Positions 8,343-17,247 of a stretch of DNA of 64,000 nt are shown piece by piece. Origin of the DNA: Actinomyces sp. oral taxon 414 (GTDB lineage: Bacteria > Actinomycetota > Actinomycetes > Actinomycetales > Actinomycetaceae); contig NZ_CP012590.1 in assembly GCF_001278845.1 (NCBI RefSeq), positions 2,356,001 through 2,420,000 of the forward strand, read 5' to 3'. Positions within the stretch are counted from its first letter, which is position 1. The number at the start of each line of letters is the position of its first letter. The translations under genes were made by a program, and so were the position numbers. The notes beneath the pieces were generated by a model. It searched no databases. It was given only the letters and a program-made list of their open reading frames with translations, and was not told where the DNA came from.

Positions 8343-10841
8343 GTGTGGCAGCGATCTCGACGGGCGATCCGCTCGACAGACCCGGGCCGGTCTGCGTGGT
8401 GGATTGTTCTTCGGATCATAGGCTCGGTCTTAGGGATCATAGCACCTTTTATCGTCAAACTGGGAATGCCATGGTCAATTCTTGGCAGCATTGTCGGAGG
8501 CCTGTTACCCCAGGCCGCAATATCGGCATTGCAGGACTGGGCGTCCAAAAAGTCACAAGACCGACGCCTAGCAGAATCCTCCGGAATTTACGACTCACTC
8601 GTCGGCAAGAAACTCAACGAACTGCGAGTCCACAATTCTGATCGCGACATTTCAGAGTTCCTGCCCCGAGACATTCAGGAGGAACTAACCCAAAATATTG
8701 AGAGGTGCACACCCGTTCTTATAGTCGGCCCCTCCATGTCCGGCAAGACACGTCTCGTGGTGGAGACCGTGCGCAAGCGTTATCCCTCCACGCCAGTATG
8801 GTTCCCCAAAGGAGATGATGACATACAGCGTCTCGTCGACGCCGCTCAGGGTCCGAGGCGCGGATCGATCATCATACTCGACGATGTCGATAGGTTTTTA
8901 TCCAACCAAACACTGTCGCTCGGACAGCTCAACGCGTGGATCCGAGAACCCTGTATCGTCATTGCCACAATGATGAGGTCGAGCTACATACCATGGCGTG
9001 ACGGAACCAAGGACAAACTGCCCGGATGGGACGTCGTCAACCGCTTTACCTTGCTTCAAATGAACGCCTCGCTGACCAAGGATGAAAAGGTCGCCCTGTT
9101 GAGCAGCAGTTACGCGAATCTGGCCGCCGCCGTGGAGAAAGTCGGCCTCGCACCACTACTCGGAGGCGCTCCCAAAGTCCGCCAAAGACTAGAAGAAGGC
9201 CGGGAACAGCACCTATGGGGATACGCTCTGGTGAGGGCGGCGGCGGACTGGAGACGAGTGGGTCTGGGCCCCGCGACAAAGACACAGATCCAGGAAGTCG
9301 CATTGGTCTTCAAAGACACCATCGCCTGGGATGACCCGGACTGGGAAGAGGCCTGGGCGTGGGCCTCGCAGGAGTTGAATGACACTGTCTCCCCCATACG
9401 TCAAACGGGCTCTCGCGAATGGGAGGTTCTTGACCTTGTCGCCGACGAGGCGGACTGGCCCCTCAGTCAGCAAGCCCTAGAGGCCATGGCGGGCACAGAG
9501 CACAGCCCCCGTCAGGCCCTTGCAATATCCTTGGCGATGTATATGCGCGGAATCTTCGATGGCAATAAACCTGTCGTGAAGCAGATCCTCCAAGAGGCAG
9601 ATGAATTCCTCCAAAAACTCACGACCAAATCAACTCCCGATTCCAACTTGCTCGGTCTTTACGCCTTCTTTCTCATGGACATGCTTCACGATAACGATCG
9701 GGCCGAGAAGATATACGATCAAGCAATTATAGCCAATCCCAGTCATGCCGACATTCTCGGCAACTACGCCAATTTTCTGTGGAGCATCCGCCGCTACCGT
9801 GACCGAGCCGAAGAAATGTACGAACAAGCAATCGAAGCCGATCCCGCCAATGTTCGTAACGCGAACAATTATGCCAACTTTCTTATGGATGCACTTCACG
9901 ATAATGATCGGGCTGAGGAAATGTACGAGCAAGCTATCGCGGCCGACCCCAACCACGCTGTCAGCCTTGGCAACTATGCTTATTTTCTGTGGAGCATCCG
10001 CCATGACCTCAACCGGGCCCAGAAGATGTACGAACGGGCTATCGCGGCCGGCCCCAACTATGCCGACATCCTCGGCGCCTACGCCCTCTTCCTCGAGGAG
10101 ATCAGCAAGGACGATCACGACCGGACCGAGGAAATGTACAAACGAGCAATTGAAGTCAACCCTACCCACATCAGAAATCTCAACAATTACGCACTTTTTC
10201 TAACGAACATTCTTCACAATTACGACCGAGCCGAAGAAACATACAAGGATGCTATCGAAGTTGATCCTACTAACGCCTACATACTCGGCAACTACGCCAA
10301 TTTCCTCACGGACGTCCGCCACGACCATGACCGGGCCCAGGCGATGTTCGAGCGGGCCATCGACGCCGACCCCAACAACGCCAACAACCTCGGCAACTAC
10401 GCCAGCTTCCTCACGGACGTCCGCCACGAGCACGACCGGGCCCAGGCGATGTTCGAGCGGGCCATCGACGCCGACCCCAACAACGCCAACAACCTCGGCA
10501 ACTATTCCCAGCTCCTTTTCGCAACCGGCCAGGATGAAGCCGGGATCGCCCTCGTCACGAGGGCACTGTCCCTCGCCGGTACCGACGAGAAGCCCCTTGT
10601 CGCGGAGTGCCGCTTTTACCTTTTCGCGCACTCGCCCGAGCGCCGGCGCGAGTCCGGTGAGGAACTCCGGGATCTGCTGGCCGCGGGGGTGACGACCAGG
10701 TCCTGGTCCTTCGAATCCGACCTGGAGCACCTCCGCCGGGAGGAGGATCCGCGCTATGACCTGGTGCGAGACGTGGCCGACGCTCTCCGCTCGGGTGACA
10801 CCCGCACACTCGAGGCCCGGGGCAAGTGGTACACCCTCTGA
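8343..10841 (+). CDS. Membrane-anchored P-loop NTPase with C-terminal TPR array
   Basis: An 832-residue protein of no named family. Residues about 19-60 form two hydrophobic segments. A P-loop domain follows with Walker A GPSMSGKT (129-136) and Walker B IIILDDVD (176-183), and a helical region to about 430. The C-terminal half has about nine 35-residue TPR-like repeats with the theme DRAEEMYEQAIEADPN. The layout resembles STAND-type signalling ATPases, in which TPRs sense and the NTPase switches, but no effector domain is visible. GTG at 8343 is chosen because GAGAGGGG lies just upstream. GC is clearly lower than in both neighbours until the last repeats, suggesting transfer. Confidence 0.75.
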   Translation: MWQRSRRAIRSTDPGRSAWWIVLRIIGSVLGIIAPFIVKLGMPWSILGSIVGGLLPQAAISALQDWASKKSQDRRLAESSGIYDSLVGKKLNELRVHNSDRDISEFLPRDIQEELTQNIERCTPVLIVGPSMSGKTRLVVETVRKRYPSTPVWFPKGDDDIQRLVDAAQGPRRGSIIILDDVDRFLSNQTLSLGQLNAWIREPCIVIATMMRSSYIPWRDGTKDKLPGWDVVNRFTLLQMNASLTKDEKVALLSSSYANLAAAVEKVGLAPLLGGAPKVRQRLEEGREQHLWGYALVRAAADWRRVGLGPATKTQIQEVALVFKDTIAWDDPDWEEAWAWASQELNDTVSPIRQTGSREWEVLDLVADEADWPLSQQALEAMAGTEHSPRQALAISLAMYMRGIFDGNKPVVKQILQEADEFLQKLTTKSTPDSNLLGLYAFFLMDMLHDNDRAEKIYDQAIIANPSHADILGNYANFLWSIRRYRDRAEEMYEQAIEADPANVRNANNYANFLMDALHDNDRAEEMYEQAIAADPNHAVSLGNYAYFLWSIRHDLNRAQKMYERAIAAGPNYADILGAYALFLEEISKDDHDRTEEMYKRAIEVNPTHIRNLNNYALFLTNILHNYDRAEETYKDAIEVDPTNAYILGNYANFLTDVRHDHDRAQAMFERAIDADPNNANNLGNYASFLTDVRHEHDRAQAMFERAIDADPNNANNLGNYSQLLFATGQDEAGIALVTRALSLAGTDEKPLVAECRFYLFAHSPERRRESGEELRDLLAAGVTTRSWSFESDLEHLRREEDPRYDLVRDVADALRSGDTRTLEARGKWYTL
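10284..10500 (+). repeat. 105-bp tandem repeats inside the TPR gene
   Basis: The 35-codon TPR unit beginning CTCGGCAACTAC starts at 10284 and 10389, and the same start recurs at 10494 as the array ends. The two units differ at only a few bases, while the earlier repeats in the gene have diverged much more. They are also more GC-rich than those earlier repeats. This points to recent duplication at the end of the array. Confidence 0.8.
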
Positions 10842-11075
10842 ACTCCGGGCAGGGACTGAAGCACCACTCCGACCACCTCCACAGAACACCTCGGCCGCGC
10901 AGCCTCCCCATTCGCCGTCGTCACGCACTCGAAGCAAGTGAGTCTTTAGTCCCGCGTTTTGGCGCCCGGCAGGGGCCCGTGCCCGTAAGATGGCGCGGAA
11001 CGCGGCGCGCCAACCGGACGCCCCCACGGGACGTTCGTCCGCACGCCGACGCAGCACCACGAGAGGGGACCGGCA

Positions 11076-14000
11076 GTGTCGAGGGACAGCGGTGTCGCGG
11101 GCTTCGGGGCCAACGAGTGGATGGTGGAGGAGATGCGCGACGCCTGGCGCTCCGACCCCGCCTCGGTCGGCCCCCGGTGGCGCAGCCTCTTCGAAGCCGA
11201 AGCGGCGGCCCCGGCCGCGACCGCGGCCGCCGAGAGCTCGGACGCCGGGAGCACAGCCACCGGGCCCGCAACATCCCAGTCGGCGACCGCCGGGCCCACC
11301 GAAAGCCCAGACCCCGAGGGCCTGGCCCCCGCCCCGCCGTCGGGCACCGCGCACCCGCCGGCCGACGCGCAGCCGCCGTCTGACACCGCGCCCCGCCCCC
11401 GGCCGGCGCAGGACCCGGCGGGCCCGGGCGCGGCGCCCCACCGCCAGATCCTCTCCATCCAGGACGTCACCCGCTCGGACCTGCCGCCGGCCCCGCCGTC
11501 GGGCACCGCCCCGCCCACCTCCCCCTACGCCCAGCGACTGGCCCGCCAGCACCGCCGCAACGGCGGCGCCGGCGAGGACTCCTCCGTCCGCCTCAGGGGC
11601 GCCGCCGCGCGCACCGCCAAGAACATGGAGGCCTCGCTGTCCATCCCCACGGCGACGTCCGCCCGCGCCGTCCCCGCCAAGGTCCTCATCGAGAACCGCG
11701 CCATTATCAACGGCCACCTGGCCCACACCCGCGGTGGCAGGGTCTCCTTCACCCACCTCATCGGCTGGGCGGTGGTGGAGTCCCTGTCGGAGATGCCCTC
11801 CATGAACGTCTCCTACGCCGTCGACGACGCCGGCCGGCCCGTGCGCCACGAGCCCGCGCACATCGCCTTCGGCCTGGCCGTCGACGCACCCGGCCCCGAC
11901 GGCGAGCGCCGTCTGCTCGTGCCCTCCGTCAAGAGGGCCGACCTCATGGACCTGGCGGGCTTCGTGGCCGCCTGCGAGGACCTCGTGCGCCGGGCGCGCG
12001 AGGGCGGGCTCGGCGTCGACGACTTCCGCGGCACCACCGTGACCCTGACCAACCCCGGCATGTTCGGCACCCTCCACTCGGTGCCCCGCCTCATGCCCGG
12101 CCAGGGCCTCATCGTCGGCGTGGGGGCCATGGATTACCCGGCCGCCTTCGCCGGCGCCGGCGAGAAGACCCTCGCCCGCCACGGCATCGGCAAGACCCTC
12201 ACCCTGACCTCCACCTACGACCACCGCGTCATCCAAGGAGCGGCCTCCGGCGAGTTCCTGCGGCTGGTGGAGCGCAAGCTGCTGGGCCTGGACGGGTTCT
12301 GGGAGCGGGCCTTCGAGTCCCTGCGCATCCCGCACGAGCCGGTCGTCTGGGCCCGCGACGCCGTCTACGACGCCGACCTGGAGACCGGCAAGCCCGCGCG
12401 CGTGGCCGAACTCATCCACGCCTTCCGCCAGCGCGGGCACCTGGCCGCCGACACCGACCCGCTCACCTACCGCCTGCGCCGCCACCCGGACCTGGACATC
12501 ACCTCCTACGGACTGAGCCTGTGGGACCTGGACCGTGCCTTCCCCACCGGCGGCCTGGGCGGCACCGAGCGCGCCACCCTGCGCGAGATCCTCAACCGCC
12601 TGCGCGACGCCTACTGCCGCACCGCCGGCATCGAGTACATGCACATCCAGGACCCCGCCCAGCGCGCCTGGTGGCAGGAGCGCCTGGAGGGCGAGTGGCC
12701 GACGACCACCCCCGCCGAGCGCCGTCGGATCCTGACCAAGCTGGAGCAGGCCGAGGCCTTCGAGACCTTCCTGCAGACCAAGTACGTGGGCCAGAAGCGC
12801 TTCAGCCTGGAGGGCGGGGAGTCCCTCATCGTGGCCCTGGACCGGCTGCTGGACGCCGCCGCCCACGACGGCCTGGACGAGGTCGTCATCGGCATGACCC
12901 ACCGCGGCCGCCTCAACGTGCTGACCAATATCGCCGGCAAGTCCTACGGGCAGGTCTTCGACGAGTTCGACGGCGCCGGCGTCGTCGAGGGCGCCGGCAC
13001 CGGCGACGTCAAGTACCACCTGGGCACCGACGGCGTCTTCACCGGCACCGACGGCGTGTCCACCCGCGTGTCCCTGGCCGCCAACCCCTCCCACCTGGAG
13101 ACGGTCGACGGCGTCGTCGAGGGGATCGTGCGCGCCAAGCAGGACCGCATCGGCCTGGGTGAGAGGGGCTACACGGTCATGCCGGTGCTCGTGCACGGCG
13201 ACGCCGCCTTCGCCGGGCAGGGCGTGGTCTACGAGACCCTCAATATGAGCCAGCTGCCCGCCTACCGCACCGGTGGCACCGTGCACATCATCGTCAACAA
13301 CCAGATCGGCTTCACCACCGGGTCGGCCTCCGCCCGCTCGACCACCTACGCCACCGACCTGGCCAAGGGGCTGCAGGTGCCCATCTTCCACGTCAACGCC
13401 GACGACCCCGAGACGGTGGCCCGCGCCGCCCGCCTCGCCTACGACTACCGGGCGGCCTTCCACAAGGACGTCATCATCGACCTCATCTGCTACCGGCGCC
13501 GCGGTCACAACGAGGGCGACGACCCGTCGATGACCCAGCCGGTCATGTACCGCCTCATCGACTCCCTGCCCTCGACCCGCGCGGTCTACACCGCCGACCT
13601 GGTGGGGCGCGGGGACATCACCGCCGAGGACGCCCGGCGGATCGAGCGCGACTCCCGCGACGAGCTGGAGCGGATCTTCGCCGAGACCCGGGCCCACGCG
13701 CGGGCGGCCCGCGACCGCGCCGATCGCGCCGACCCGCCGCCCTCCAACGACACGATCGACGCCACCGACCCCACCAAGGTGGGCCTGCAGACCACCGGAT
13801 TGGAGGTGCCCGCCTCCCAGCGCGCAGGCCAGGGCATGATGATCGGCTGGACCAGCGCGGTCTCGCGCCGCGTCGTCGAGCGCATCGGGGACGCGCAGGT
13901 CGCCCACCCGCCGGGCTTCACCGTCCACCCCAAACTGGAGGCCATGCTCGACGGGCGCCGGCGCGCCACCCGGGAGGGCGGCATCGACTGGGGGCTGGGC

Positions 14001-15041
14001 GAGCTCATTGCGATCGGTTCCCTGCTCATGGAGGGGGTGCCGGTGCGCCTGGCCGGCGAGGACGCCCGCCGCGCCACCTTCGCCCAGCGCCACGCCGTCC
14101 TGCACGACCACGTCTCGGGCGCCGAGTGGACGCCGCTGGACTTCCTGACCCCGGACCAGGCGCCGCTGAGCGTCTACGACTCCCTGCTCAGCGAGTACGC
14201 GGCCCTGGCCTTCGAGTACGGCTACGCCGTCGAGAGGCCGGAGGCGCTGACCATGTGGGAGGCCCAGTTCGGCGACTTCGCCAACGGCGCCCAGTGCGTC
14301 ATCGACGAGTACGTCACCTCCGCCACCCAGAAGTGGGGGCAGCGCTCCGGGCTGGTCATGCTCCTGCCCCACGGCCAGGAGGGTCAGGGGCCCGACCACT
14401 CCTCGGCGCGCATCGAGCGCTACCTGCTCATGTGCGCGCAGGACAACCTGCGGGTGGCCCAGCCCTCCACGCCCGCCAACCACTTCCACCTGCTGCGCGA
14501 GCAGGCCTACTCGCGGCCGCGCCGCCCACTCGTCGTCTTCACGCCCAAGCAGCTGCTGCGCCTCAGGGCCGCCACGAGCGCGGTGGAGGACTTCACCTCC
14601 GGGGTCTTCCGGCCGGTCATCGGCGAGACGGACCCGGCCATCGCCTCCGACGGCGCGGGCGCGGGCGTGAGCCGGGTGCTGGTGTGCTCCGGGCGCGTCT
14701 ACTACGACCTGCTGGCCGAGCGGGCCCGACGGCGGGAGGCGGCGGAGGAGGGCTCCACGGTGGCCATTGTGCGTCTGGAGCAGCTCTACCCGCTGCCCCT
14801 CGAGGAGCTGGCCGGGGCCCTGGCCCCCTTCGCCGGGGCCGAGGTGTGCTGGGTGCAGGACGAGGCGGCGAACCAGGGCGTGTGGCCCTACCTCGGCCTG
14901 CACCTGCCGGAGTCGATGACGGCGTCGGGCCCGGTGCGCCTGATCTCCCGGCCCGAGGCCGCCGCCCCCGCCGTCGGCAGCGTCAGGATGTACCGGGCCG
15001 ACCAGGCCCGGCTCATCGCCCGGGCCTTCGCCCGGCAGTGA
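11076..15041 (+). CDS. kgd: Multifunctional 2-oxoglutarate metabolism enzyme (E1 with E2-like domain)
   Basis: A 1321-residue actinobacterial KGD/SucA-type enzyme. The N-terminus (GANEWMVEEMRDAWRSDP) matches the E1 start, followed by an Ala/Pro-rich linker and an E2-like acyltransferase domain (about 170-420, with TYDHRVIQGAASGEF). The ThDP-dependent E1 domain takes up the rest (HRGRLNVLTNIAGKS, GDAAFAGQGVVYETLN, NNQIGFTTG). It decarboxylates 2-oxoglutarate and, with dihydrolipoamide dehydrogenase and an E2, can feed the TCA cycle. GTG at 11076 follows GAGAGGGGAC. No lipoyl domain is present, as is typical of this fusion. Confidence 0.95.
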   Translation: MSRDSGVAGFGANEWMVEEMRDAWRSDPASVGPRWRSLFEAEAAAPAATAAAESSDAGSTATGPATSQSATAGPTESPDPEGLAPAPPSGTAHPPADAQPPSDTAPRPRPAQDPAGPGAAPHRQILSIQDVTRSDLPPAPPSGTAPPTSPYAQRLARQHRRNGGAGEDSSVRLRGAAARTAKNMEASLSIPTATSARAVPAKVLIENRAIINGHLAHTRGGRVSFTHLIGWAVVESLSEMPSMNVSYAVDDAGRPVRHEPAHIAFGLAVDAPGPDGERRLLVPSVKRADLMDLAGFVAACEDLVRRAREGGLGVDDFRGTTVTLTNPGMFGTLHSVPRLMPGQGLIVGVGAMDYPAAFAGAGEKTLARHGIGKTLTLTSTYDHRVIQGAASGEFLRLVERKLLGLDGFWERAFESLRIPHEPVVWARDAVYDADLETGKPARVAELIHAFRQRGHLAADTDPLTYRLRRHPDLDITSYGLSLWDLDRAFPTGGLGGTERATLREILNRLRDAYCRTAGIEYMHIQDPAQRAWWQERLEGEWPTTTPAERRRILTKLEQAEAFETFLQTKYVGQKRFSLEGGESLIVALDRLLDAAAHDGLDEVVIGMTHRGRLNVLTNIAGKSYGQVFDEFDGAGVVEGAGTGDVKYHLGTDGVFTGTDGVSTRVSLAANPSHLETVDGVVEGIVRAKQDRIGLGERGYTVMPVLVHGDAAFAGQGVVYETLNMSQLPAYRTGGTVHIIVNNQIGFTTGSASARSTTYATDLAKGLQVPIFHVNADDPETVARAARLAYDYRAAFHKDVIIDLICYRRRGHNEGDDPSMTQPVMYRLIDSLPSTRAVYTADLVGRGDITAEDARRIERDSRDELERIFAETRAHARAARDRADRADPPPSNDTIDATDPTKVGLQTTGLEVPASQRAGQGMMIGWTSAVSRRVVERIGDAQVAHPPGFTVHPKLEAMLDGRRRATREGGIDWGLGELIAIGSLLMEGVPVRLAGEDARRATFAQRHAVLHDHVSGAEWTPLDFLTPDQAPLSVYDSLLSEYAALAFEYGYAVERPEALTMWEAQFGDFANGAQCVIDEYVTSATQKWGQRSGLVMLLPHGQEGQGPDHSSARIERYLLMCAQDNLRVAQPSTPANHFHLLREQAYSRPRRPLVVFTPKQLLRLRAATSAVEDFTSGVFRPVIGETDPAIASDGAGAGVSRVLVCSGRVYYDLLAERARRREAAEEGSTVAIVRLEQLYPLPLEELAGALAPFAGAEVCWVQDEAANQGVWPYLGLHLPESMTASGPVRLISRPEAAAPAVGSVRMYRADQARLIARAFARQ

Positions 15042-15048
15042 GTCGTGG

Positions 15049-15121
15049 CCCGGTCCTCGGGCGCCGAGCCGTGGTGCCGGGAGGGCGAGAGCGCGGCCCG
15101 GTCCTCGGGCGCCGAGCCGCG
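15049..15121. repeat. Short direct repeat after kgd
   Basis: The sequence CCCGGTCCTCGGGCGCCGAG occurs twice about 50 bp apart in the short spacer between kgd and the convergent MerR-type gene. It contains small internal inverted repeats (CTCGGGCGCCGAG) and may contribute to transcription termination, which is an inference. Confidence 0.4.
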
Positions 15122-15152
15122 GGTCTTCGCCCAGGGGCGAGGGCGGGGCGGC

Positions 15153-16097
15153 TCAGCCCTCGCGCCACCGCTCGATCGTAGCCAGGAACTCCCGCTCCAG
15201 GGCCCTGGCGAGTCTGAGGTCGAAGTACTCCAGGGCGGCCGTCAACCGGAATATGGACCGCACGGCGCCGACGTCGACGCTGCGCGCCAGGACCCTGAGG
15301 CGCTCGGGCACCAGCTGGGCCTCCAGGCGCGCGACCGTGGCCCGCGCGCGCCGCTCCACCTCCTCATCGGACAATCCGGCGGGATCCTGCCCGTAGAGGG
15401 CCAGTGCCTCGGCGTCGAACCGCGGATCGGGATCGCTGAAGAGGAGCTCGGCCTCCGGCGGCAACTGGCCCCGGTAGCAGGCCAGGTCGATCAGGTCGCG
15501 CTCATTCCGCACGGCGGCGCGGGTGGCCTCGTCGGGGGCGGCCCTCTCCATACGGTCGAAAAAGGCCGCCATGCGGGGAGTCATCGGCGACACCGTCGCC
15601 CCGCCGCGGGCCCGCTCCAGCAGGCCGGCGAGCATGTCCCGCTGGCGGATCGCCTCGTCCAGGTGCTCCTCGACGGCCGTCAACGCGCCGACCAGGTCCT
15701 CCACGATCAGATTCGCCCTCGCCGCGCCCTTCCCAGTCTGCGGGGCCCGCCCGGTCCGCGGGGCCGGCTCGGTCCGCGGGGCCGGCTCGGTCCGCGGGGA
15801 TCCCGGGGCGCCCGCACCCTCTCCGTCCCCTCCGCACCGCCCGCCCTCTGGGCCGAGACCGCCGTCGGACTCGCCGTCGCCATCGCCGTCGGACTCGCCC
15901 AGAATGCGCCCGACCGCCTCCAGGGAGACGCCCGCCCGCACCAGCCAGCGGATTCGCGACAGCCTGGCCACGTGGGCGAGCTCGTAGTCGCGCCATCCCC
16001 CGCGCTCGGCGGGCACGGGCAGCAGGCCCAGGGAGTGGTAGTAGCGCACGGTGCGAACCGTGGTCCCGGTCAGTTCGGCGATCTCCGCAACCCGCAT
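15153..16097 (-). CDS. MerR family transcriptional regulator
   Basis: A 314-residue regulator. The N-terminal winged helix has the MerR signature (MRVAEIAELTGTTVRTVRYY, then LGLLPVPAERGGWRDYE). A low-complexity insert with EPAPRTEPAPRT repeats (about 75-120) separates it from a helical C-terminal part ending ALEREFLATIERWREG, which has no recognised ligand-binding motif or metal-binding cysteines. ATG at 16097 opens directly on the HTH. It is convergent with kgd and divergent from the SGNH-type gene, which it might control; that is only positional inference. Confidence 0.85.
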   Translation of the reverse strand: MRVAEIAELTGTTVRTVRYYHSLGLLPVPAERGGWRDYELAHVARLSRIRWLVRAGVSLEAVGRILGESDGDGDGESDGGLGPEGGRCGGDGEGAGAPGSPRTEPAPRTEPAPRTGRAPQTGKGAARANLIVEDLVGALTAVEEHLDEAIRQRDMLAGLLERARGGATVSPMTPRMAAFFDRMERAAPDEATRAAVRNERDLIDLACYRGQLPPEAELLFSDPDPRFDAEALALYGQDPAGLSDEEVERRARATVARLEAQLVPERLRVLARSVDVGAVRSIFRLTAALEYFDLRLARALEREFLATIERWREG

Positions 16098-16247
16098 GGG
16101 GACAGTATGGACGCGCCCCCGCGCCCCGAGCGGCGCGCGCCGTCGCGCCTGCCCGCGGACTGGCGCGGGTCCGGGGCTTCGTCGCTCCGCGGGCGGCCGG
16201 ACGCGGTAGCGTCGTGCCCGCACAGGTTCCGGGCGCAGGAGGGCGAC

Positions 16248-16835
16248 GTGGAGGACACGCGGATCCACTTCATCGGTGACGAATTGATCGCCGGCTACGG
16301 CGATGGTCGCGCCCTGGGCTGGACGGGCCGGGTCATGGCCCGCACCCGGGGCGTGGACGCCATCACCTTCATGCTCACCGTCCCGCGGGAGACGACGGCG
16401 CGACTAGCCGAGCGCTGGCAGTCCGAGGTGGCGCGGCGCTCGCTGCCCGGCGGCATCAACCGCCTCGTCGTCGGGATCGGGACGGCCGACGTCGCCGCCA
16501 GGATCTCGCCGGCGCGCAGTCGCCTGTCGGTGGCGAACATCCTCGACAAGGCCGCCGACGAGCACCGCTCCTGCTTCGTGGTGGGCCCTCCCCCGCTGCC
16601 GAGCGTGAACCCGGACGCCACGGCCGCGCTATCGCGCGCGGTGGGCGAGGTGTGCGCGCGACGCGGGATCCCCTTCGTGGACACCTTCGAGCCGCTGCGC
16701 AATCACGAGCAGTGGATGAACGACGTCACCGCCGCGGGGCGGGACCATCCGGGGCAGGCCGGCTACGGGCTGCTGGCCTGGCTGGTGCTGCACCGCGGCT
16801 GGTACGAGTGGCTGGGCGTCGAGCAGCCGGAGTGA
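16248..16835 (+). CDS. SGNH/GDSL-like hydrolase-fold protein lacking the block-I serine
   Basis: A 195-residue protein of the GDSL lipase/esterase fold. Block I reads FIGDELIAGYGD, so the usual GDS serine is Glu; block III is GIGTAD; the C-terminal block V DHPGQAGY keeps the Asp/His pair. Many actinobacterial relatives carry the same GDEL form, and whether they are enzymes is not clear. GTG at 16248 follows CAGGAGGG at 16236-16243, which fixes the start. No signal peptide. Divergent from the MerR-type regulator. Confidence 0.75.
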   Translation: MEDTRIHFIGDELIAGYGDGRALGWTGRVMARTRGVDAITFMLTVPRETTARLAERWQSEVARRSLPGGINRLVVGIGTADVAARISPARSRLSVANILDKAADEHRSCFVVGPPPLPSVNPDATAALSRAVGEVCARRGIPFVDTFEPLRNHEQWMNDVTAAGRDHPGQAGYGLLAWLVLHRGWYEWLGVEQPE

Positions 16836-16844
16836 TCGAGCAGT

Positions 16845-16912
16845 CGGGCTCCCGGGCGGTGCGGGCAGGCAGTCCGCTCTCCGGTCATCCCGGGCTCCCG
16901 GGCGGTGCGGGC
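16845..16912. repeat. Direct repeat of 22 bp
   Basis: A 22-bp sequence beginning CGGGCTCCCGGGCGGTGCGG occurs at 16845-16866 and 16891-16912, and a degenerate third version (CTCGGGCGGTGCCGGTCGCT) follows near 16955. It fills the spacer after the SGNH-type gene, next to the MITE-like repeat. No function is evident. Confidence 0.5.
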
Positions 16913-17037
16913 CGCTCCCCGTGAAGCCCGAGGGCATCGGAAAGGCCGTGCGGGTTCTCGGGCGGTGCCGGTCGCTCCCGCGGCCGCAGGGCCGAATCGC
17001 CCACGGCGCACGGTGGGACGCGTCCGGGGCGGGGCAT

Positions 17038-17157
17038 GGCGCTCTGGGAGGATCGTTCCGCCCCACACCCCACCGCACCGCCGCCAGAACCGCGGAATTA
17101 CGCGGAAACCGCCGAGCGCATCCGAGATGCCGACCCGAACGATCCTCCCAGAGCGCC
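17038..17157. repeat. MITE-like repeat, copy 2 (120 bp)
   Basis: The first and last 21 bp are perfect inverted repeats (left GGCGCTCTGGGAGGATCGTT, right ending GATCCTCCCAGAGCGCC). It is homologous to the copy at 683-803, which has three mismatches between its ends. It sits about 90 bp from the IS end at 17248. No coding potential. Confidence 0.7.
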
Positions 17158-17206
17158 AAAACCGGCAGCAGTTGCCCTGCCCGGTCGGGCGGACCGCGCC
17201 GGTCGG

Positions 17207-17247
17207 GGTCAGGCGACGGTGTAGACGCGGATGTCCGGGTCGGCCTT
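17207..17247 (-). pseudogene. Short gene end abutting the IS element
   Basis: Read on the minus strand, the bases next to the left IS end encode FKADPDIRVYTVA followed by a stop. It looks like the C-terminus of an interrupted gene. No matching upstream part is evident on the minus strand beyond the other IS end, so the insertion may have been accompanied by rearrangement. Very short, hence low confidence. Confidence 0.25.

Noticed and set aside
10200..14903. A 1567-codon minus-strand frame opposite the TPR gene end and kgd
   Set aside because: It is the antisense shadow of kgd in high-GC DNA; composition is Gly/Val/His-rich without domains, and it would overlap a certain gene completely.
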